The notes: generated by a model not told the origin, from the letters alone. Numbered from the stretch's first letter, positions 29,843-39,172 are shown. The stretch is DNA of 64,000 nt from Haloglomus irregulare (GCF_007421925.1 NZ_QMDX01000002.1:318281-382280); one strand, 5' to 3'. Translations and numbers: made by a program.

Positions 29843-31183
29843 CTACTCCGGCCCGTCCGTCCCTGTCCGTTCGCTTCCCTCGACCAGCAGCGACACGTCG
29901 CTCGCCTCGAACGTCCGCCCGCGCTCGAACAGGACCCGGAGCGGCCCCGGCGTGTCCGGCCGGAACTCGACGGCGTAGCCCTGCATCCAGTTCTCGCCGC
30001 GAAGGCGGCCGGTCCCGACGTCTCGGTCGGTCACCTCGATGGCGTGTGGCGTCCCCTCCACCTCGAAGCCGAGCCGGTCCCCCTCGACGGCGTAGCGCAG
30101 CGGCGTCCGTTCGGTGTCGAGTCGCGCCGCCACCGTCGGCTGGACGTCGAGCCGCCCGCTGCGCTCCTCGCCGTCGTAGGTCCCCGTCCAGCCGTCGCGC
30201 GTCCGGCGAAGGCTAAGCCGGTAGCCGACCGCCCGGTTCCGGACGTCGAGGGTCCCCTCGAGCGGGTCGACGGCCTCGACGCGGCCCCGGAAGCGGCCGC
30301 CCCTGACCATCACGTCGGGCGCGTCAACGCGGAGCCAGCGGCCGACCGCGCGGTCGCCGGCGACCAGCGTCGAGGCCAGCGTCTCGCCCTCACCGTCGTC
30401 CGTCTCGGCCCGGGCCGCCGTGCCGCCCGTCGGCCCGCCCGGCAGGACGGTCGCCGCGTAGGCTGCCCTGCGGAGCCCTCGGCGCGCGGCCGTCCGGACG
30501 TCGTCGTTCAGGTCGGCGCGGGCCACCTGTGCGAGCGCGCCGCGGTCGGCGCTCGTGCCGGTCGCTCCGAGCGCCAGACACGCGGCCTGGCGGACGGGCA
30601 CGGCGTCGTCGCGCAGCAGGTCGAGCAGGCGCTCCCGGCGCCGTTCGCTCCGGTCCGGCAGGAGCGCGCAGGTGCGCGCCGCGTGCTTGCGGACCGGCGG
30701 GTGCTCGTCGTTGAGCAGACCGGTCAGCCGGCCCGGGGAGACGACCTCTGGATGCCGGGTGGCGAGCCACTCCAGCCCCCAGGCCGCGCTGTGGCGGACG
30801 CTCTCGGAGGGGTCGTCGAGACGGCTTCTGAGCGCGGGTGCGGCGGCCCGTCCTGCCTCGGGGTCCTCGGCGATGACCTCGGCCACTGGCCGGGCCGCGT
30901 TCGCCCGGACGCCGGCCACGGGGTCGTCGAGCGCGCTCGACAGGTCCTCGAGGACGGGTTCGACGATGCCCGGCTCGTACGTGCCGACCTCGAAGCAGAC
31001 CCGTGCGGCCGCGGTGCGGACGCGGTCGTCCGGGTCGTCCAGCGCGCCGACGACCCGGTCCAGCGCGGGGGCGAAGACGCCCGGGTTCGAGGTCGCGCGC
31101 TCGACGAGGTCGCTCGCCGCTTCGCGCCGCTCGCCGACGTCGCCCTCGAGCAGCCGCGTCACCAGGTCCGTCGGCGTCGACAT
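29843..31183 (-). CDS. HEAT-repeat protein with unassigned C-terminal domain
   Basis: This 446-aa protein's first 235 residues are six or so HEAT/PBS-lyase-type repeats with the pattern LDDPDDRVRTAAARV, LDDPSESVRHSAAWGLEWLA, LNDEHPPVRKHAARTCALL and LRDDAVPVRQAACLALGA. These form a helical solenoid for protein binding. Residues 250-446 look beta-rich (GRWLRVDAPDVMVRGGRFRGRVEAV, NRAVGYRLSLRRTRDGWTGTYDGEERSGRL) and I do not recognise them. No signal peptide or membrane helix is seen. The gene is convergent with the membrane-anchored regulator, with a 4-nt gap. Confidence 0.75.
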   Translation of the reverse strand: MSTPTDLVTRLLEGDVGERREAASDLVERATSNPGVFAPALDRVVGALDDPDDRVRTAAARVCFEVGTYEPGIVEPVLEDLSSALDDPVAGVRANAARPVAEVIAEDPEAGRAAAPALRSRLDDPSESVRHSAAWGLEWLATRHPEVVSPGRLTGLLNDEHPPVRKHAARTCALLPDRSERRRERLLDLLRDDAVPVRQAACLALGATGTSADRGALAQVARADLNDDVRTAARRGLRRAAYAATVLPGGPTGGTAARAETDDGEGETLASTLVAGDRAVGRWLRVDAPDVMVRGGRFRGRVEAVDPLEGTLDVRNRAVGYRLSLRRTRDGWTGTYDGEERSGRLDVQPTVAARLDTERTPLRYAVEGDRLGFEVEGTPHAIEVTDRDVGTGRLRGENWMQGYAVEFRPDTPGPLRVLFERGRTFEASDVSLLVEGSERTGTDGPE

Positions 31184-31258
31184 CGTGGCACGGTACGACT
31201 GCGGAGAACCTGTAACTGTCGGTGCTGCGAGGCGGGCCCCCGCGATTCCCGCCGTGTC

Positions 31259-32389
31259 CTACTCCCAGGCCGGCCCACCGGAGTCGTTACCGTCCGCCCG
31301 GTCGTGGAGCCACTCGCGCTGGCTGCGCACCCGCGGCGGGAGGTCAGCGTACGAGTGGTCGAACAGGTCAGCGACCGCGGGCGGTGCCGTCGCCTCGGCG
31401 GTCGCGACGGCCGCGTCGGCCTCCCGCTCGGCCTCGTCCCGGGCCGCGGCCACGAACCCCTCCTCGACGACCCCGGCCTCGCGGGCGAAGTCGGCCAACC
31501 GGTCCAGCGGGTCCCGTCTGCGCCACTCCGGGACCGAGGCGCGGTCCTCGTAGCGGGACGGGTCGTCGCTGGTAGTGTGTGGGCCGTGCCGGTGGACCAC
31601 CGACTCCACCAGCACCGGCTCCCCGTCGCGCGCGGTCGCGAGCGCCGACGCGACCGTCTCGTGGACGGCCAGCGGGTCCGTACCGTCGACCTGGACGCCC
31701 TCGAACCCGTAGGCGGTCGCGCGGGCGGCGATGCTGTCGGCCGCGGTCTGTCGCTCCCGCGGCGTCGAGATGGCCCAGCCGTTGTTCTCGCACAGGAAGA
31801 CGACGGGCGCGTCGAACACGCCCGCGACGTTCATCGCCTCGTGGGAGTCACCCTCCGAGGTCGCGCCGTCGCCGAGGTAGGCCACGACGGCCTCGTCCGT
31901 CGGCCCGCCCGTCGGCTCGACCAGCCCCGACGCGACCGCGCCTGATTCGGGCGGGTCCCCGGGCGGCCCGCTCGGCGCTACGGCGTTCCGGTAGTTGACC
32001 GCCATCCCGAACCCGACGGCGTGGGGCAGCTGCGTCGCGATGGGGACGGCCTGCGGGAAGACCCGGACCTCGTGGTCGGAGACGAACTCCGGGAACCCGC
32101 GGCGGAACAGCAACACGTCGGCCATCGGGACGCCGCGGGCCAGCGCCATCGCGTTCGTCCGGTAGGTCGGGAACAGCCAGTCCGCCTCGCGCATGGCGTG
32201 GGCGGCCGCGACCTGCGAGCCCTCCTGCCCGCGGAACGGCGGGTAACCGGACATCCAGCCGCGCCGCTGGAGCGCCAGCGCCCGGTCGTCGAAGACCCGA
32301 GCGCGGACCACGTCCCGGAGGATGGCGACCACGTCGTCGCCGCCGAGCCCCGTCCCCGCCAGCGACCGCTCCCCGATGACGCGCTCCAT
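31259..32389 (-). CDS. Branched-chain/pyruvate-type 2-oxoacid dehydrogenase E1 alpha subunit
   Basis: This 376-aa thiamine-diphosphate-binding E1 alpha subunit shows the ThDP motif GDGATSEGDSHEAMNVAG...CENN (GDG-x-NN) and the E1 alpha pocket segments PTYRTNAMALARG and HRHGPHTTSDDPSRY. The normal partners (E1 beta, E2, E3) are not in the window on either side, so this is an orphan subunit here. An insertion of about 25 residues (about 134-162, Gly/Pro-rich) precedes the ThDP motif. Its substrate is unknown: haloarchaeal paralogues rarely act on pyruvate, which they oxidise mainly by ferredoxin-linked enzymes. Confidence 0.88.
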   Translation of the reverse strand: MERVIGERSLAGTGLGGDDVVAILRDVVRARVFDDRALALQRRGWMSGYPPFRGQEGSQVAAAHAMREADWLFPTYRTNAMALARGVPMADVLLFRRGFPEFVSDHEVRVFPQAVPIATQLPHAVGFGMAVNYRNAVAPSGPPGDPPESGAVASGLVEPTGGPTDEAVVAYLGDGATSEGDSHEAMNVAGVFDAPVVFLCENNGWAISTPRERQTAADSIAARATAYGFEGVQVDGTDPLAVHETVASALATARDGEPVLVESVVHRHGPHTTSDDPSRYEDRASVPEWRRRDPLDRLADFAREAGVVEEGFVAAARDEAEREADAAVATAEATAPPAVADLFDHSYADLPPRVRSQREWLHDRADGNDSGGPAWE

Positions 32390-32808
32390 ACCCGGAGCCT
32401 GTGCTGGTGTCCCGTTAGCCGTTGTGGTGCCCCCGAGTTATCGGATAGTATCGAGTATAATCGACAAGAACTCGGCATAATATACGAAAAAGAACCGTAT
32501 CGGATATACAATCCATCGCGCTCGGACCCCCGGCTCCGCGACGGGGCCGTCCCCGAAGCCCTCGCTCGCCGAGTTCGGTCGCGTGTTCCGCGTGGCGGTT
32601 CCAGCGGAGCAGGTCCCTACACCTCCCCGCGGTCGCGCGCTTCCCGACGGTGGAACCGGCCGCTCGAACGATTCACCGGCCGGGAGCGAGCCTCGGAGGT
32701 GGCTCGTCGCAACCGTCGTGAGAGCGAACGGGAACACCGAGGACGCGCCGCCCGAATCGACCGTCGCCGTCCCGCAGACTAACCTATCACCGCCTCGAAC
32801 CGGGAACC
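32390..32808. other. AT-rich island and spacer between E1 alpha and moaB genes
   Basis: 419 nt without a convincing gene. Positions 32440-32512 are markedly AT-rich for this genome, with near-repeats of TATCGGATA (32439-32447 and 32499-32507) and several TATA-like words. The region probably carries the minus-strand E1 alpha promoter. CTAACCTATC near 32779 is a TATA-like element for moaB. Confidence 0.4.
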
Positions 32809-33369
32809 ATGTCAGACCACTCGCACGACCACTCCGACGACGACCACGACCACTCGCACGACCACCACGCGCACGATCTGGACGCGCTCGGGGCGGCGGT
32901 GGTCACCGTCTCCTCCTCGCGGGGGGTCGACGAGGACCCCGCCGGCGACGCCATCGTGGCGGCGTTCGAGGCCGCGGGCCACGACGTGGCGGTCCGGGAG
33001 GTGGTCAACGACGACCTCGACGGCATCCAGTCGACGGTGGACCGGCTGGTCGGACGCGACGACGTGGAGGTCGTCGTCACCACCGGCGGCACCGGGGTCA
33101 CGCCCGACGACGTGACCATCGAGGCCGTCCGGCCGCTGCTCGGGACGGAGCTCCCGGGCTTTGGCGAACTGTTCCGGCGGCTCTCATACGACGAGGTCGG
33201 GACCCGGGTCGTCGGGACGCGGGCGGTCGGGGGCATCACGCGCGGCGTGCCCGTCTTCTGCCTTCCGGGCAGCGAGAACGCCGCCCGGCTGGGAGCCGAG
33301 GAGATCGTCGTCGCGGAGGCGCCGCACCTGGCTGGGCTGGCCCGGCGCGAGGCCGACGACGACGCGTGA
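32809..33369 (+). CDS. moaB: MoaB/MogA-type molybdenum cofactor protein with His-rich tail
   Basis: This 186-aa protein of the MoaB/MogA molybdopterin-binding fold takes part in adenylylation of molybdopterin before metal insertion. The signature TTGGTGVTPDD sits at residues 91-101, followed by VTIEAVRPLL and GITRGVPVFCLPGSENAA. The first 23 residues are a tail with nine histidines alternating with Asp/Ser (HSHDHSDDDHDHSHDHHAHD), a probable metal-binding segment rare in this family. It is convergent with rtcA, with a 6-nt gap between stops. Confidence 0.88.
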   Translation: MSDHSHDHSDDDHDHSHDHHAHDLDALGAAVVTVSSSRGVDEDPAGDAIVAAFEAAGHDVAVREVVNDDLDGIQSTVDRLVGRDDVEVVVTTGGTGVTPDDVTIEAVRPLLGTELPGFGELFRRLSYDEVGTRVVGTRAVGGITRGVPVFCLPGSENAARLGAEEIVVAEAPHLAGLARREADDDA

Positions 33370-33375
33370 CCCGCG

Positions 33376-34440
33376 TCACCGGTCGCGCAGGGGTCGCTCG
33401 CACCTGACGGTGGCGCCCGAGCCACACTCGTCGAGCCAGAGGTCGCCGCCGAACCGCGACAGTATGGCGGCGTTGGTCCGCAGGTGGTCGGTCGCCCGCG
33501 TCGTGGTCACGCTGCCCCCGGCGAGCGCCAGCGGCGTTGCGAGCTGGTCGGCGGTGTGCACGTCGACGGCGGGGACCCGCCCGGTCCCGGCCGCCGACCG
33601 CCGTGTCTCGCGGAAGGCGGCGAAGGCGTCGACCGCCTCCGCGGCTACTTCCTCCATCGGCGTCCCGCGCTCGCCCAGGGCGTCGAAGCCGGCGGCTGCG
33701 TTCGCGTATGCGGCCCGGACGGTGAGGACCCCACCGTGACAGTCGCTCTCGACGTACGTCGCGTCCGTCTCGACCGGTCTGTCGGCCACCTCGCGCAGCG
33801 CCCGGCGGGCCGCCCGCGCCCCGCGCTCGGCGACCTCGGCATCCGCGAGTCCGGTCGAGGCGACGGCGCTGACGGCCACCCGCTCCAGGGTGCCAGGGGC
33901 CGTCGCCTCGAAGCGATCGAGCCCGTCCGTGCCGCGAAGCCGGAGCGTGGCTTCGCCGCCGCCGGCGGGGTAGAACCCGCGCCGCGAGACGGCGACCCGG
34001 CCGTCGAGCCCCACCCGGCGGACCAGCGGGAGCTTCACGCGCCGGTAGTGGTCGACCGTCGGGGCCCATCTCACGTCGGTCCCGCCGGTCGCGCGGAGCA
34101 CGAGCCGCTCCCCCGCGTCCAGGGCCGCCGCCAGCGGGAGCACTGCGTCGAACACGAGCAGGACGCTCCCGGCGGTGTCGATGTCGACGTCGTACTCGCC
34201 GGGGGTCACCGTTCCGGGCTCGAACCGGAGGCGTTCGGAGCCGTGGTCGGCGTCCTCGACCGTCGCGCCGCAGGCGTCGGCGACCGCCTCGACCGCGGCG
34301 AGATGCTGTGGCTTCAGCCCGGGTTCCGGGCGGTCCCCGCGGATTCCGGTCATCTCGAACGGGTCGCCGGTCACCGCCGAGAGGGACAGGGCCGTCCGGA
34401 GGAGCTGCCCACCCCCGGCGCCCCCGTCGAGTTCGAGCAT
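33376..34440 (-). CDS. rtcA: RNA 3'-terminal phosphate cyclase
   Basis: This 354-aa RtcA converts RNA 3'-phosphate ends to 2',3'-cyclic phosphates via an enzyme-AMP intermediate. Family marks include the start LELDGGAGGGQLLRTALSLSAVTG, RPEPGLKPQHLAAVEAV, RGFYPAGGGEATL, and the catalytic-histidine segment VDVHTADQLATPLAL. The length is normal. It is divergent from the cyclo-ligase-like gene, whose start is 139 nt away. Confidence 0.95.
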   Translation of the reverse strand: MLELDGGAGGGQLLRTALSLSAVTGDPFEMTGIRGDRPEPGLKPQHLAAVEAVADACGATVEDADHGSERLRFEPGTVTPGEYDVDIDTAGSVLLVFDAVLPLAAALDAGERLVLRATGGTDVRWAPTVDHYRRVKLPLVRRVGLDGRVAVSRRGFYPAGGGEATLRLRGTDGLDRFEATAPGTLERVAVSAVASTGLADAEVAERGARAARRALREVADRPVETDATYVESDCHGGVLTVRAAYANAAAGFDALGERGTPMEEVAAEAVDAFAAFRETRRSAAGTGRVPAVDVHTADQLATPLALAGGSVTTTRATDHLRTNAAILSRFGGDLWLDECGSGATVRCERPLRDR

Positions 34441-34579
34441 GGCGAGCGGTCGGGCCGGCGTGGCCTGAAGCTAGCGGTCCCCGACCGACTCGGTCCGCCC
34501 CTCCAGTTCCCGCCAGGCGGGGGTCCGGACGGTTCCCCGTGACGGGGGAGCTATGTGTCCCCCGCCGCTCCCGACGGCC

Positions 34580-35281
34580 ATGGACGAGCAGTCGCTTCGC
34601 GAGCGCGTCTGGGACGAACTCGACGAGGCCGGCGAGGCCCGGTTCCCGTTCCCGCCGACCGGTCGCATCCCCAACTTCGCGGGTGCCGACGTGGCGGCCG
34701 ACCGCCTGACGGACACGACCGCGTGGCGGGCCGCCGGGACGGTGAAGGCGAACCCCGACGCCCCGCAGCTGCCGGTCCGCCGGGCCGCGCTCCGGGCCGG
34801 CAAGACCGTCTACATGGCCGTCCCGCGCCTGCGCGACGAGCGCCCGTTCCTCGAACTCGACCCCGACGCCATCGACGACTACGACGCCGCGACCACCGTG
34901 AGCGGCATCGGGGAGTACGGCCGGCAGGTCGGCCCCGACGCGATGCCCGCCATCGACCTCGTCGTCTCCGGCAGCGTCGCCGTCGACGAGGCCGGCGCCC
35001 GGGTCGGGAAGGGTGAGGGGTTCAGCGACCTGGAGTGGGCCGTCCTCCGGGAGCTGGCCCTCGTGGACGGCTCGACGCCCGTCGCGACGACGGTGCACGA
35101 ACTGCAGGTCCGGGCGGAGGCGTGGACGCCCGACGCCCACGACGTCCCGCTCGATCTCGTCGTCACCCCCGAGCGGACGGTCGAGACCGGTGCGGCGGGC
35201 AAACCGGCCGGTATCGACTGGTCGCGGCTCTCGGCCGGGGACGTGGCGGAGATGCCCGTACTGGAGCGGTTCGAGGAGTGA
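34580..35281 (+). CDS. 5-formyltetrahydrofolate cyclo-ligase-like protein
   Basis: This 233-aa protein has the methenyl-THF synthetase family pattern: an N-terminal helix ESLRERVWDEL-type segment, the lysine-bearing VKANPDAPQLPVRRAAL, and the ATP-site motif RVGKGEGFSDLEWAVLRELALV. The reaction would be ATP-driven conversion of 5-formyl-THF to 5,10-methenyl-THF. The archaeal group is divergent from the bacterial enzyme, so the substrate may be a different pterin. The start at the ATG 34580 (MDEQSLRERVW) is preferred over an in-frame upstream codon at 34553 that adds a Pro-rich stretch. Confidence 0.8.
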   Translation: MDEQSLRERVWDELDEAGEARFPFPPTGRIPNFAGADVAADRLTDTTAWRAAGTVKANPDAPQLPVRRAALRAGKTVYMAVPRLRDERPFLELDPDAIDDYDAATTVSGIGEYGRQVGPDAMPAIDLVVSGSVAVDEAGARVGKGEGFSDLEWAVLRELALVDGSTPVATTVHELQVRAEAWTPDAHDVPLDLVVTPERTVETGAAGKPAGIDWSRLSAGDVAEMPVLERFEE

Positions 35282-35299
35282 GGCCCGCGGTGCGGCTCC

Positions 35300-36274
35300 C
35301 TATGCCGGCTCCTCGACGTCGGTGTCGACGCGGTCCTGGATGAGGTCGCGCAGGTCGTCGGCGTCCTCGACGCGTGCTATCTCCTCGCGCTCGACGAGGG
35401 CGGTCCCTTCGACGTTGTCGCGGGTGGCGCGGTCGACGACGTAGACCGAGCGGGTGCGGGTGACCGCCCCGACGGAGGACATGATCCGGGCGCGCTTCTC
35501 GGCGGTCCGGTCGAACGAGGAGTGGCCGGTCAGCATGGAGGCGGTGTTGGTGCGCTCGGCCTCGCCGACGGCCTTGAACGGGGCGCGGTCGGTCGGGTGG
35601 ACGTCGTAGCCGACCCTGGTGAGCACCGCGATGACGGGCTCGTCGTCCGGGTCGGCCGCGGGGTCCTCGGGAGTGGGGTCGCCCTCGCGGACCTCGCCGG
35701 CGCCGTCGAGCACCTCTACGGGGGAGGTCAGCGGGGCGTCGAACACGTCCTCCAGCTCGGCCGCGACCTCGACGCTCGCGTTCATCCCGTCCTCGTACTT
35801 GGAGACGGTCCGGCGGGAGACGCCGAGCTCCTGGGCGAGCCGGCCGAGCGACCAGTCGCGGTCCTCGCGGGCGTCGACCAGCACCTGGCTGTCGATGTTG
35901 ACGTAGAGGCCGCCGGGGGCCGCGTAGATGAGCGGCGGCACCTCCTCCAGGAACAGGTCCATCGCGGTGTCCGGCGAGAGCACGGGGACGCCGTGCCGGA
36001 AGTAGACGACGCCCGGCTTGAGCTCCTCGTCGCGGGTACGGAGCCCGACCACCAGCGGGGTAGCGCCGAGGTACGTCCCCAGCCGGCGCATCTCCGCGCC
36101 GGTGGGGCCGTCGAAGGCGTCGATGTTCACCAGCATCTTCAGGAGGACGGTGTCCTTGCTGCGGCGCGCCGCCACGTCGAAGCTCTTGGGGCGGATCGCA
36201 CACCGGTCGCTAACGAGGAAGCCAGCGTCCTCGAGCATCGCGGTCACGTTCTCGACCAGTGCGGACCGGGACAT
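35300..36274 (-). CDS. COG1395-type archaeal HTH transcriptional regulator
   Basis: This 324-aa regulator has an N-terminal restriction-endonuclease-like/unknown domain ([34 protein letters not shown]) and a central XRE-type helix-turn-helix ([19 protein letters not shown], about residues 136-154). The C-terminal domain is also seen in archaeal COG1395 proteins ([49 protein letters not shown]). Targets are unknown. A minus-strand TATA CCTATACTC at 36297-36305 lies 23-31 bp upstream of the ATG. It is divergent from tiaS. Confidence 0.85.
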   Translation of the reverse strand: MSRSALVENVTAMLEDAGFLVSDRCAIRPKSFDVAARRSKDTVLLKMLVNIDAFDGPTGAEMRRLGTYLGATPLVVGLRTRDEELKPGVVYFRHGVPVLSPDTAMDLFLEEVPPLIYAAPGGLYVNIDSQVLVDAREDRDWSLGRLAQELGVSRRTVSKYEDGMNASVEVAAELEDVFDAPLTSPVEVLDGAGEVREGDPTPEDPAADPDDEPVIAVLTRVGYDVHPTDRAPFKAVGEAERTNTASMLTGHSSFDRTAEKRARIMSSVGAVTRTRSVYVVDRATRDNVEGTALVEREEIARVEDADDLRDLIQDRVDTDVEEPA

Positions 36275-36486
36275 AGGGATGTATAGCCGACTCGAGGAGT
36301 ATAGGTGTTGTGACCCCTCTCCCCTCCCAGTCCGGCGGTTCGGCGCGCTCGCGGGGATAGACTGATACAGGCGGTTGACTCGCGGGCCAGCCGGCCGCGA
36401 GGCCGACCCAAGCGGCCGTGACCGGCCGGTCCCCGGCTCGCGCGCCCGAGCGAAACCCGTTCGTACTCGCCTCCACAAGCCACGGT

Positions 36487-37782
36487 GTGACGGTCGTGGG
36501 TATCGACGACACGGATTCGCGCGAGGCGGGCATGTGCACCACGTACGCGGCCGCACTGACCGCCGAGCGACTGCGCGAGCACGGGGGGGTCATCGAGCGG
36601 TGCTGTCTGGTCCGGCTGAACCCCGCCGTCGAGCACAAGACCCGCGGCAACGCCGCGCTCGCGGTCCACACGGACCTGCCCGCCGACGCGGCGTTCGCGG
36701 CCGCCCGCGAGGTGGTCGCCGAGCACGCCGTTGTCGACGACCCCCGGACGAACCCCGGTGTGGTCGCGCTCGACGGCCCGGCAACGGGGGTCCCCCCGCG
36801 CCTGAGGACCTTCGCCGACCGCGCCGTCCGGGACCTGCTCGACCGCGAGACCGCCCGTGCACACTGCGAGGCGGTCGGTGCCCGCCGCGAGACGTGGGGC
36901 GACGGTCGCGGTCTGGTCGGCGCCCTCGCGGCGGTCGGCGCCTGGCGCGCGTGGCGCGAGGGGGGACTTGACCCGACCTACGAGCAGATCGTCTACCGAC
37001 CCCGCGAGCGGTGGGGGACCGAGCGCGAGGTCGACCACGAGAGCGTCTTCACCGCCGCCGACCGGGCCTCCCCGACCGTCTGGGACACCGTGGACCGCGG
37101 GGAGGACGAGGCGGTCTGCGTGCCCCACACCCCGGGCCCGGTGCTGTACGGCATCCGAGGGGACGACCCCGCGGCCTGCCGCCGGGTCGCCGCAGCCATC
37201 GACGCCGAACCGGCCGAGCGGACCCTGACCGTCCACACCAACCAGGGCACCGACGCCCATCTCCGCGACGGGACGCTCGTGGAGACCCGCGACGGTCGAG
37301 CCTACCGGCTCGACGGCGTCGTCGCAACGGCCCCCGAGACGCGACGTGGCGGCCACGTCTTTCTCTCGCTGCGGGCCCCACACGGCGGGGGTGACGCGCC
37401 CGTGCTGTCATGCGCGGCGTTCGAGCCCACCAAGCGCTTCCGCGACCACGTCCGCGCGCTCCGGGTCGGCGACCGGCTCACCGTCTGTGGCGAGGTGAGC
37501 GACGGGACGCTGAAGCTGGAGAAGTTCGCCGTCCGCGAACTCGCCCGGACCGAGCGGGTCACCCCGGACTGCCCCGACTGCGGTCGGTCGATGTCCTCCG
37601 CCGGTCGGGACCAGGGGTACCGCTGTCGGGACTGTGGCACCAGTGCTCCCGGGAAGGTCGAACGGGCCATCGAGCGGGCGCTGGAGCCGGGCTGGTACGA
37701 GGTCCCGCCGTGTGCCCGCCGACACATCGCGAAGCCGCTGGTCCGCGACGGGTTCGACGCGCCGACGCACCCGGAGCGGTGA
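36487..37782 (+). CDS. tiaS: tRNA(Ile2) 2-agmatinylcytidine synthetase TiaS
   Basis: TiaS attaches agmatine to C34 of tRNA-Ile(CAU), allowing AUA decoding. The protein of about 431 aa opens [19 protein letters not shown], the family's catalytic N-terminus, continues with [18 protein letters not shown] and a mid OB-fold, and ends in a zinc ribbon CPDCGRSM...CRDCG. The GTG at 36487 is chosen because the conserved domain starts immediately there; an in-frame codon at 36418 would add 23 residues of low-complexity sequence. trm5 follows 76 nt downstream, so two anticodon-loop modification genes are neighbours. Confidence 0.93.
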   Translation: MTVVGIDDTDSREAGMCTTYAAALTAERLREHGGVIERCCLVRLNPAVEHKTRGNAALAVHTDLPADAAFAAAREVVAEHAVVDDPRTNPGVVALDGPATGVPPRLRTFADRAVRDLLDRETARAHCEAVGARRETWGDGRGLVGALAAVGAWRAWREGGLDPTYEQIVYRPRERWGTEREVDHESVFTAADRASPTVWDTVDRGEDEAVCVPHTPGPVLYGIRGDDPAACRRVAAAIDAEPAERTLTVHTNQGTDAHLRDGTLVETRDGRAYRLDGVVATAPETRRGGHVFLSLRAPHGGGDAPVLSCAAFEPTKRFRDHVRALRVGDRLTVCGEVSDGTLKLEKFAVRELARTERVTPDCPDCGRSMSSAGRDQGYRCRDCGTSAPGKVERAIERALEPGWYEVPPCARRHIAKPLVRDGFDAPTHPER

Positions 37783-37827
37783 GCCCCCGCGGCCCCTCGC
37801 CCGCCGACCACCCGAGCAGAACGGCAG

Positions 37828-37835
37828 CCTTACGC
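37828..37835 (+). promoter_or_regulatory. TATA-like element of trm5
   Basis: CCTTACGC lies 24-31 bp before the GTG start at 37859 and supports that leaderless start. Confidence 0.35.
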
Positions 37836-37858
37836 GAGGCGCCCGCCGACCGGAGGGT

Positions 37859-38857
37859 GTGAGCGACGACCGCCGAACGGAGCCGACCCCCTGCGTCCGG
37901 GTCCCCCGGGAGGAGGGCGAGGCGGCGCGGGCCGATCTCGCGGACCGCGACCTCGTGGACGCCGACCACGAGATCACGGTCGCCGACGGCGTCCTCCGTA
38001 TCCCCGTCACGGACCCGGCCGCCGTCCCCGAGGCGTACGACGTGGTGACCCACGAGGCGCCCGTCCGCGAGGGCCAGACGCTGCCCGTCGACGTCCTCGG
38101 CTGGTCGCCGACGTACGGACGACTGGGCGATATCGTCATCCTCGACGAGGACGACCCGGAGCGGGCGCAGGCGGCGGCCGATGCCGTGATGGCGTCGTCC
38201 ATCCCGGCCGGGACGGTGGTCAACCGTGCCTCGAAGGTGAAGGGCGAGACCCGGGTGCGGGACTGGGACGTGCTCGCCGGTGACGGGACAGAGACCGTCC
38301 ACCGGGAGTACGGCTGCGAGTTCCTGGTCGACATCGCGACGGTCTACTTCTCCCCCCGGCTCGCGACCGAGCGCCACCGCGTCGTCGAGCAGGTCTCCCC
38401 CGACGACCGCGTGTTCGATATGTTCGCCGGCGTCGGCCCGTTCGTGATTCCGGCCGCGAAGCGGGGGGCGACCTGCGTCGGCGCGGACATCAACCCCGAG
38501 GCGGTGGACTACCTCCGCGAGAACGCCCGTCGGAACGGCGTCGCCGACCGCGTCACGGCCCATGCCGGCGACGTCAGGGAGGTCGCGACCGACTACGCCG
38601 GCTGGGCCTCGCGGATCGTGATGAATCTCCCCCACTCGGCCGATGCGTTCCTCGATACCGCCGTCGCCCTCGCCGGCGACGACTGCGTGCTGCACTACTA
38701 CGACATCCAGCACGACTCGGACCCGTTCGGCCCCGGCGAACGGGCCATCCGCGAGGCCGCCGCCGGCTACGACGTGACCGTCGAGGCCCGCCGGGAGGTC
38801 CGGTCGTACGCCCCCCACGAACTCAACGTCTGTCTGGACGTGCGGCTGTCGCGCTGA
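37859..38857 (+). CDS. trm5: tRNA (guanine37-N1) methyltransferase Trm5
   Basis: This 332-aa archaeal Trm5 methylates G37 next to the anticodon to prevent frameshifting. Visible parts are the N-terminal D1 domain (TPCVRVPREEGEAAR), the D2 domain with KVKGETRVRDWDVLAGDG and FLVDIATVYFSPRLATERHR, the SAM-site DMFAGVGPFVIPAAKRGA, and the catalytic MNLPHSADAFLD (NLP motif). The GTG start is preferred because the next in-frame upstream codons give Arg/Ala-rich sequence without family similarity. It is transcribed in the same direction as tiaS. Confidence 0.93.
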   Translation: MSDDRRTEPTPCVRVPREEGEAARADLADRDLVDADHEITVADGVLRIPVTDPAAVPEAYDVVTHEAPVREGQTLPVDVLGWSPTYGRLGDIVILDEDDPERAQAAADAVMASSIPAGTVVNRASKVKGETRVRDWDVLAGDGTETVHREYGCEFLVDIATVYFSPRLATERHRVVEQVSPDDRVFDMFAGVGPFVIPAAKRGATCVGADINPEAVDYLRENARRNGVADRVTAHAGDVREVATDYAGWASRIVMNLPHSADAFLDTAVALAGDDCVLHYYDIQHDSDPFGPGERAIREAAAGYDVTVEARREVRSYAPHELNVCLDVRLSR

Positions 38858-39066
38858 CCCCGTCCCCGGGTTCTCGACGGACCGCACCCGGGACTGCATG
38901 GGCGAGGCCGCGGTCGGTACCGTATCGGACGGGGCGTGCGACCACGACCACGACGTGCGCGGCGAGCGGTTCGAGGGCCTCCCCGGCGACGAGTGGGACC
39001 GCCCACGTTCGGCGCCGTCGAGGCCGTCGACCTGCCCGTTCCACCGACGACCGACCTTCGGAATCC
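38858..39066. other. Spacer before tRNA-Thr with a coding-like remnant
   Basis: The frame from the ATG at 38898 encodes CDHDHDVRGERFEGLPGDEWDRP, vaguely rubredoxin-like in its F-E-x-L-P-x-D-x-W pattern but without the cysteines. The frame then runs into the tRNA gene, so no intact gene is supported. Confidence 0.25.
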
Positions 39067-39074
39067 TTTTACTC
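39067..39074 (+). promoter_or_regulatory. TATA-like element of tRNA-Thr
   Basis: TTTTACTC lies 25-32 bp upstream of the first tRNA base at 39099. Confidence 0.45.
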
Positions 39075-39098
39075 CGCACCCGGCTTCGGTCGTGTAGC

Positions 39099-39172
39099 GC
39101 CGGTGTAGCTCAGACTGGCAGAGCGATTCCTTCGTAAGGAATAGGCCGGGGGTTCAAATCCCTCCACCGGCT
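39099..39172 (+). tRNA. tRNA-Thr, anticodon CGT
   Basis: The full cloverleaf is readable. The acceptor stem is GCCGGTG/CACCGGC and the D arm is GCTC-AGACTGGCA-GAGC. The anticodon stem is ATTCC/GGAAT around loop TTCGTAA, with anticodon CGT at 39133-39135. The variable loop is AGGCC, and the T arm is GGGGG-TTCAAAT-CCCTC with one G-T pair. The discriminator is T. No intron is present and CCA is not encoded. It reads the Thr codon ACG. Confidence 0.95.

Noticed and set aside
32438-32737. 99-codon minus-strand frame in the E1 alpha-moaB spacer
   Set aside because: It covers the AT-rich island, has an unusual residue composition and lacks a promoter-compatible start; it looks like a chance frame.
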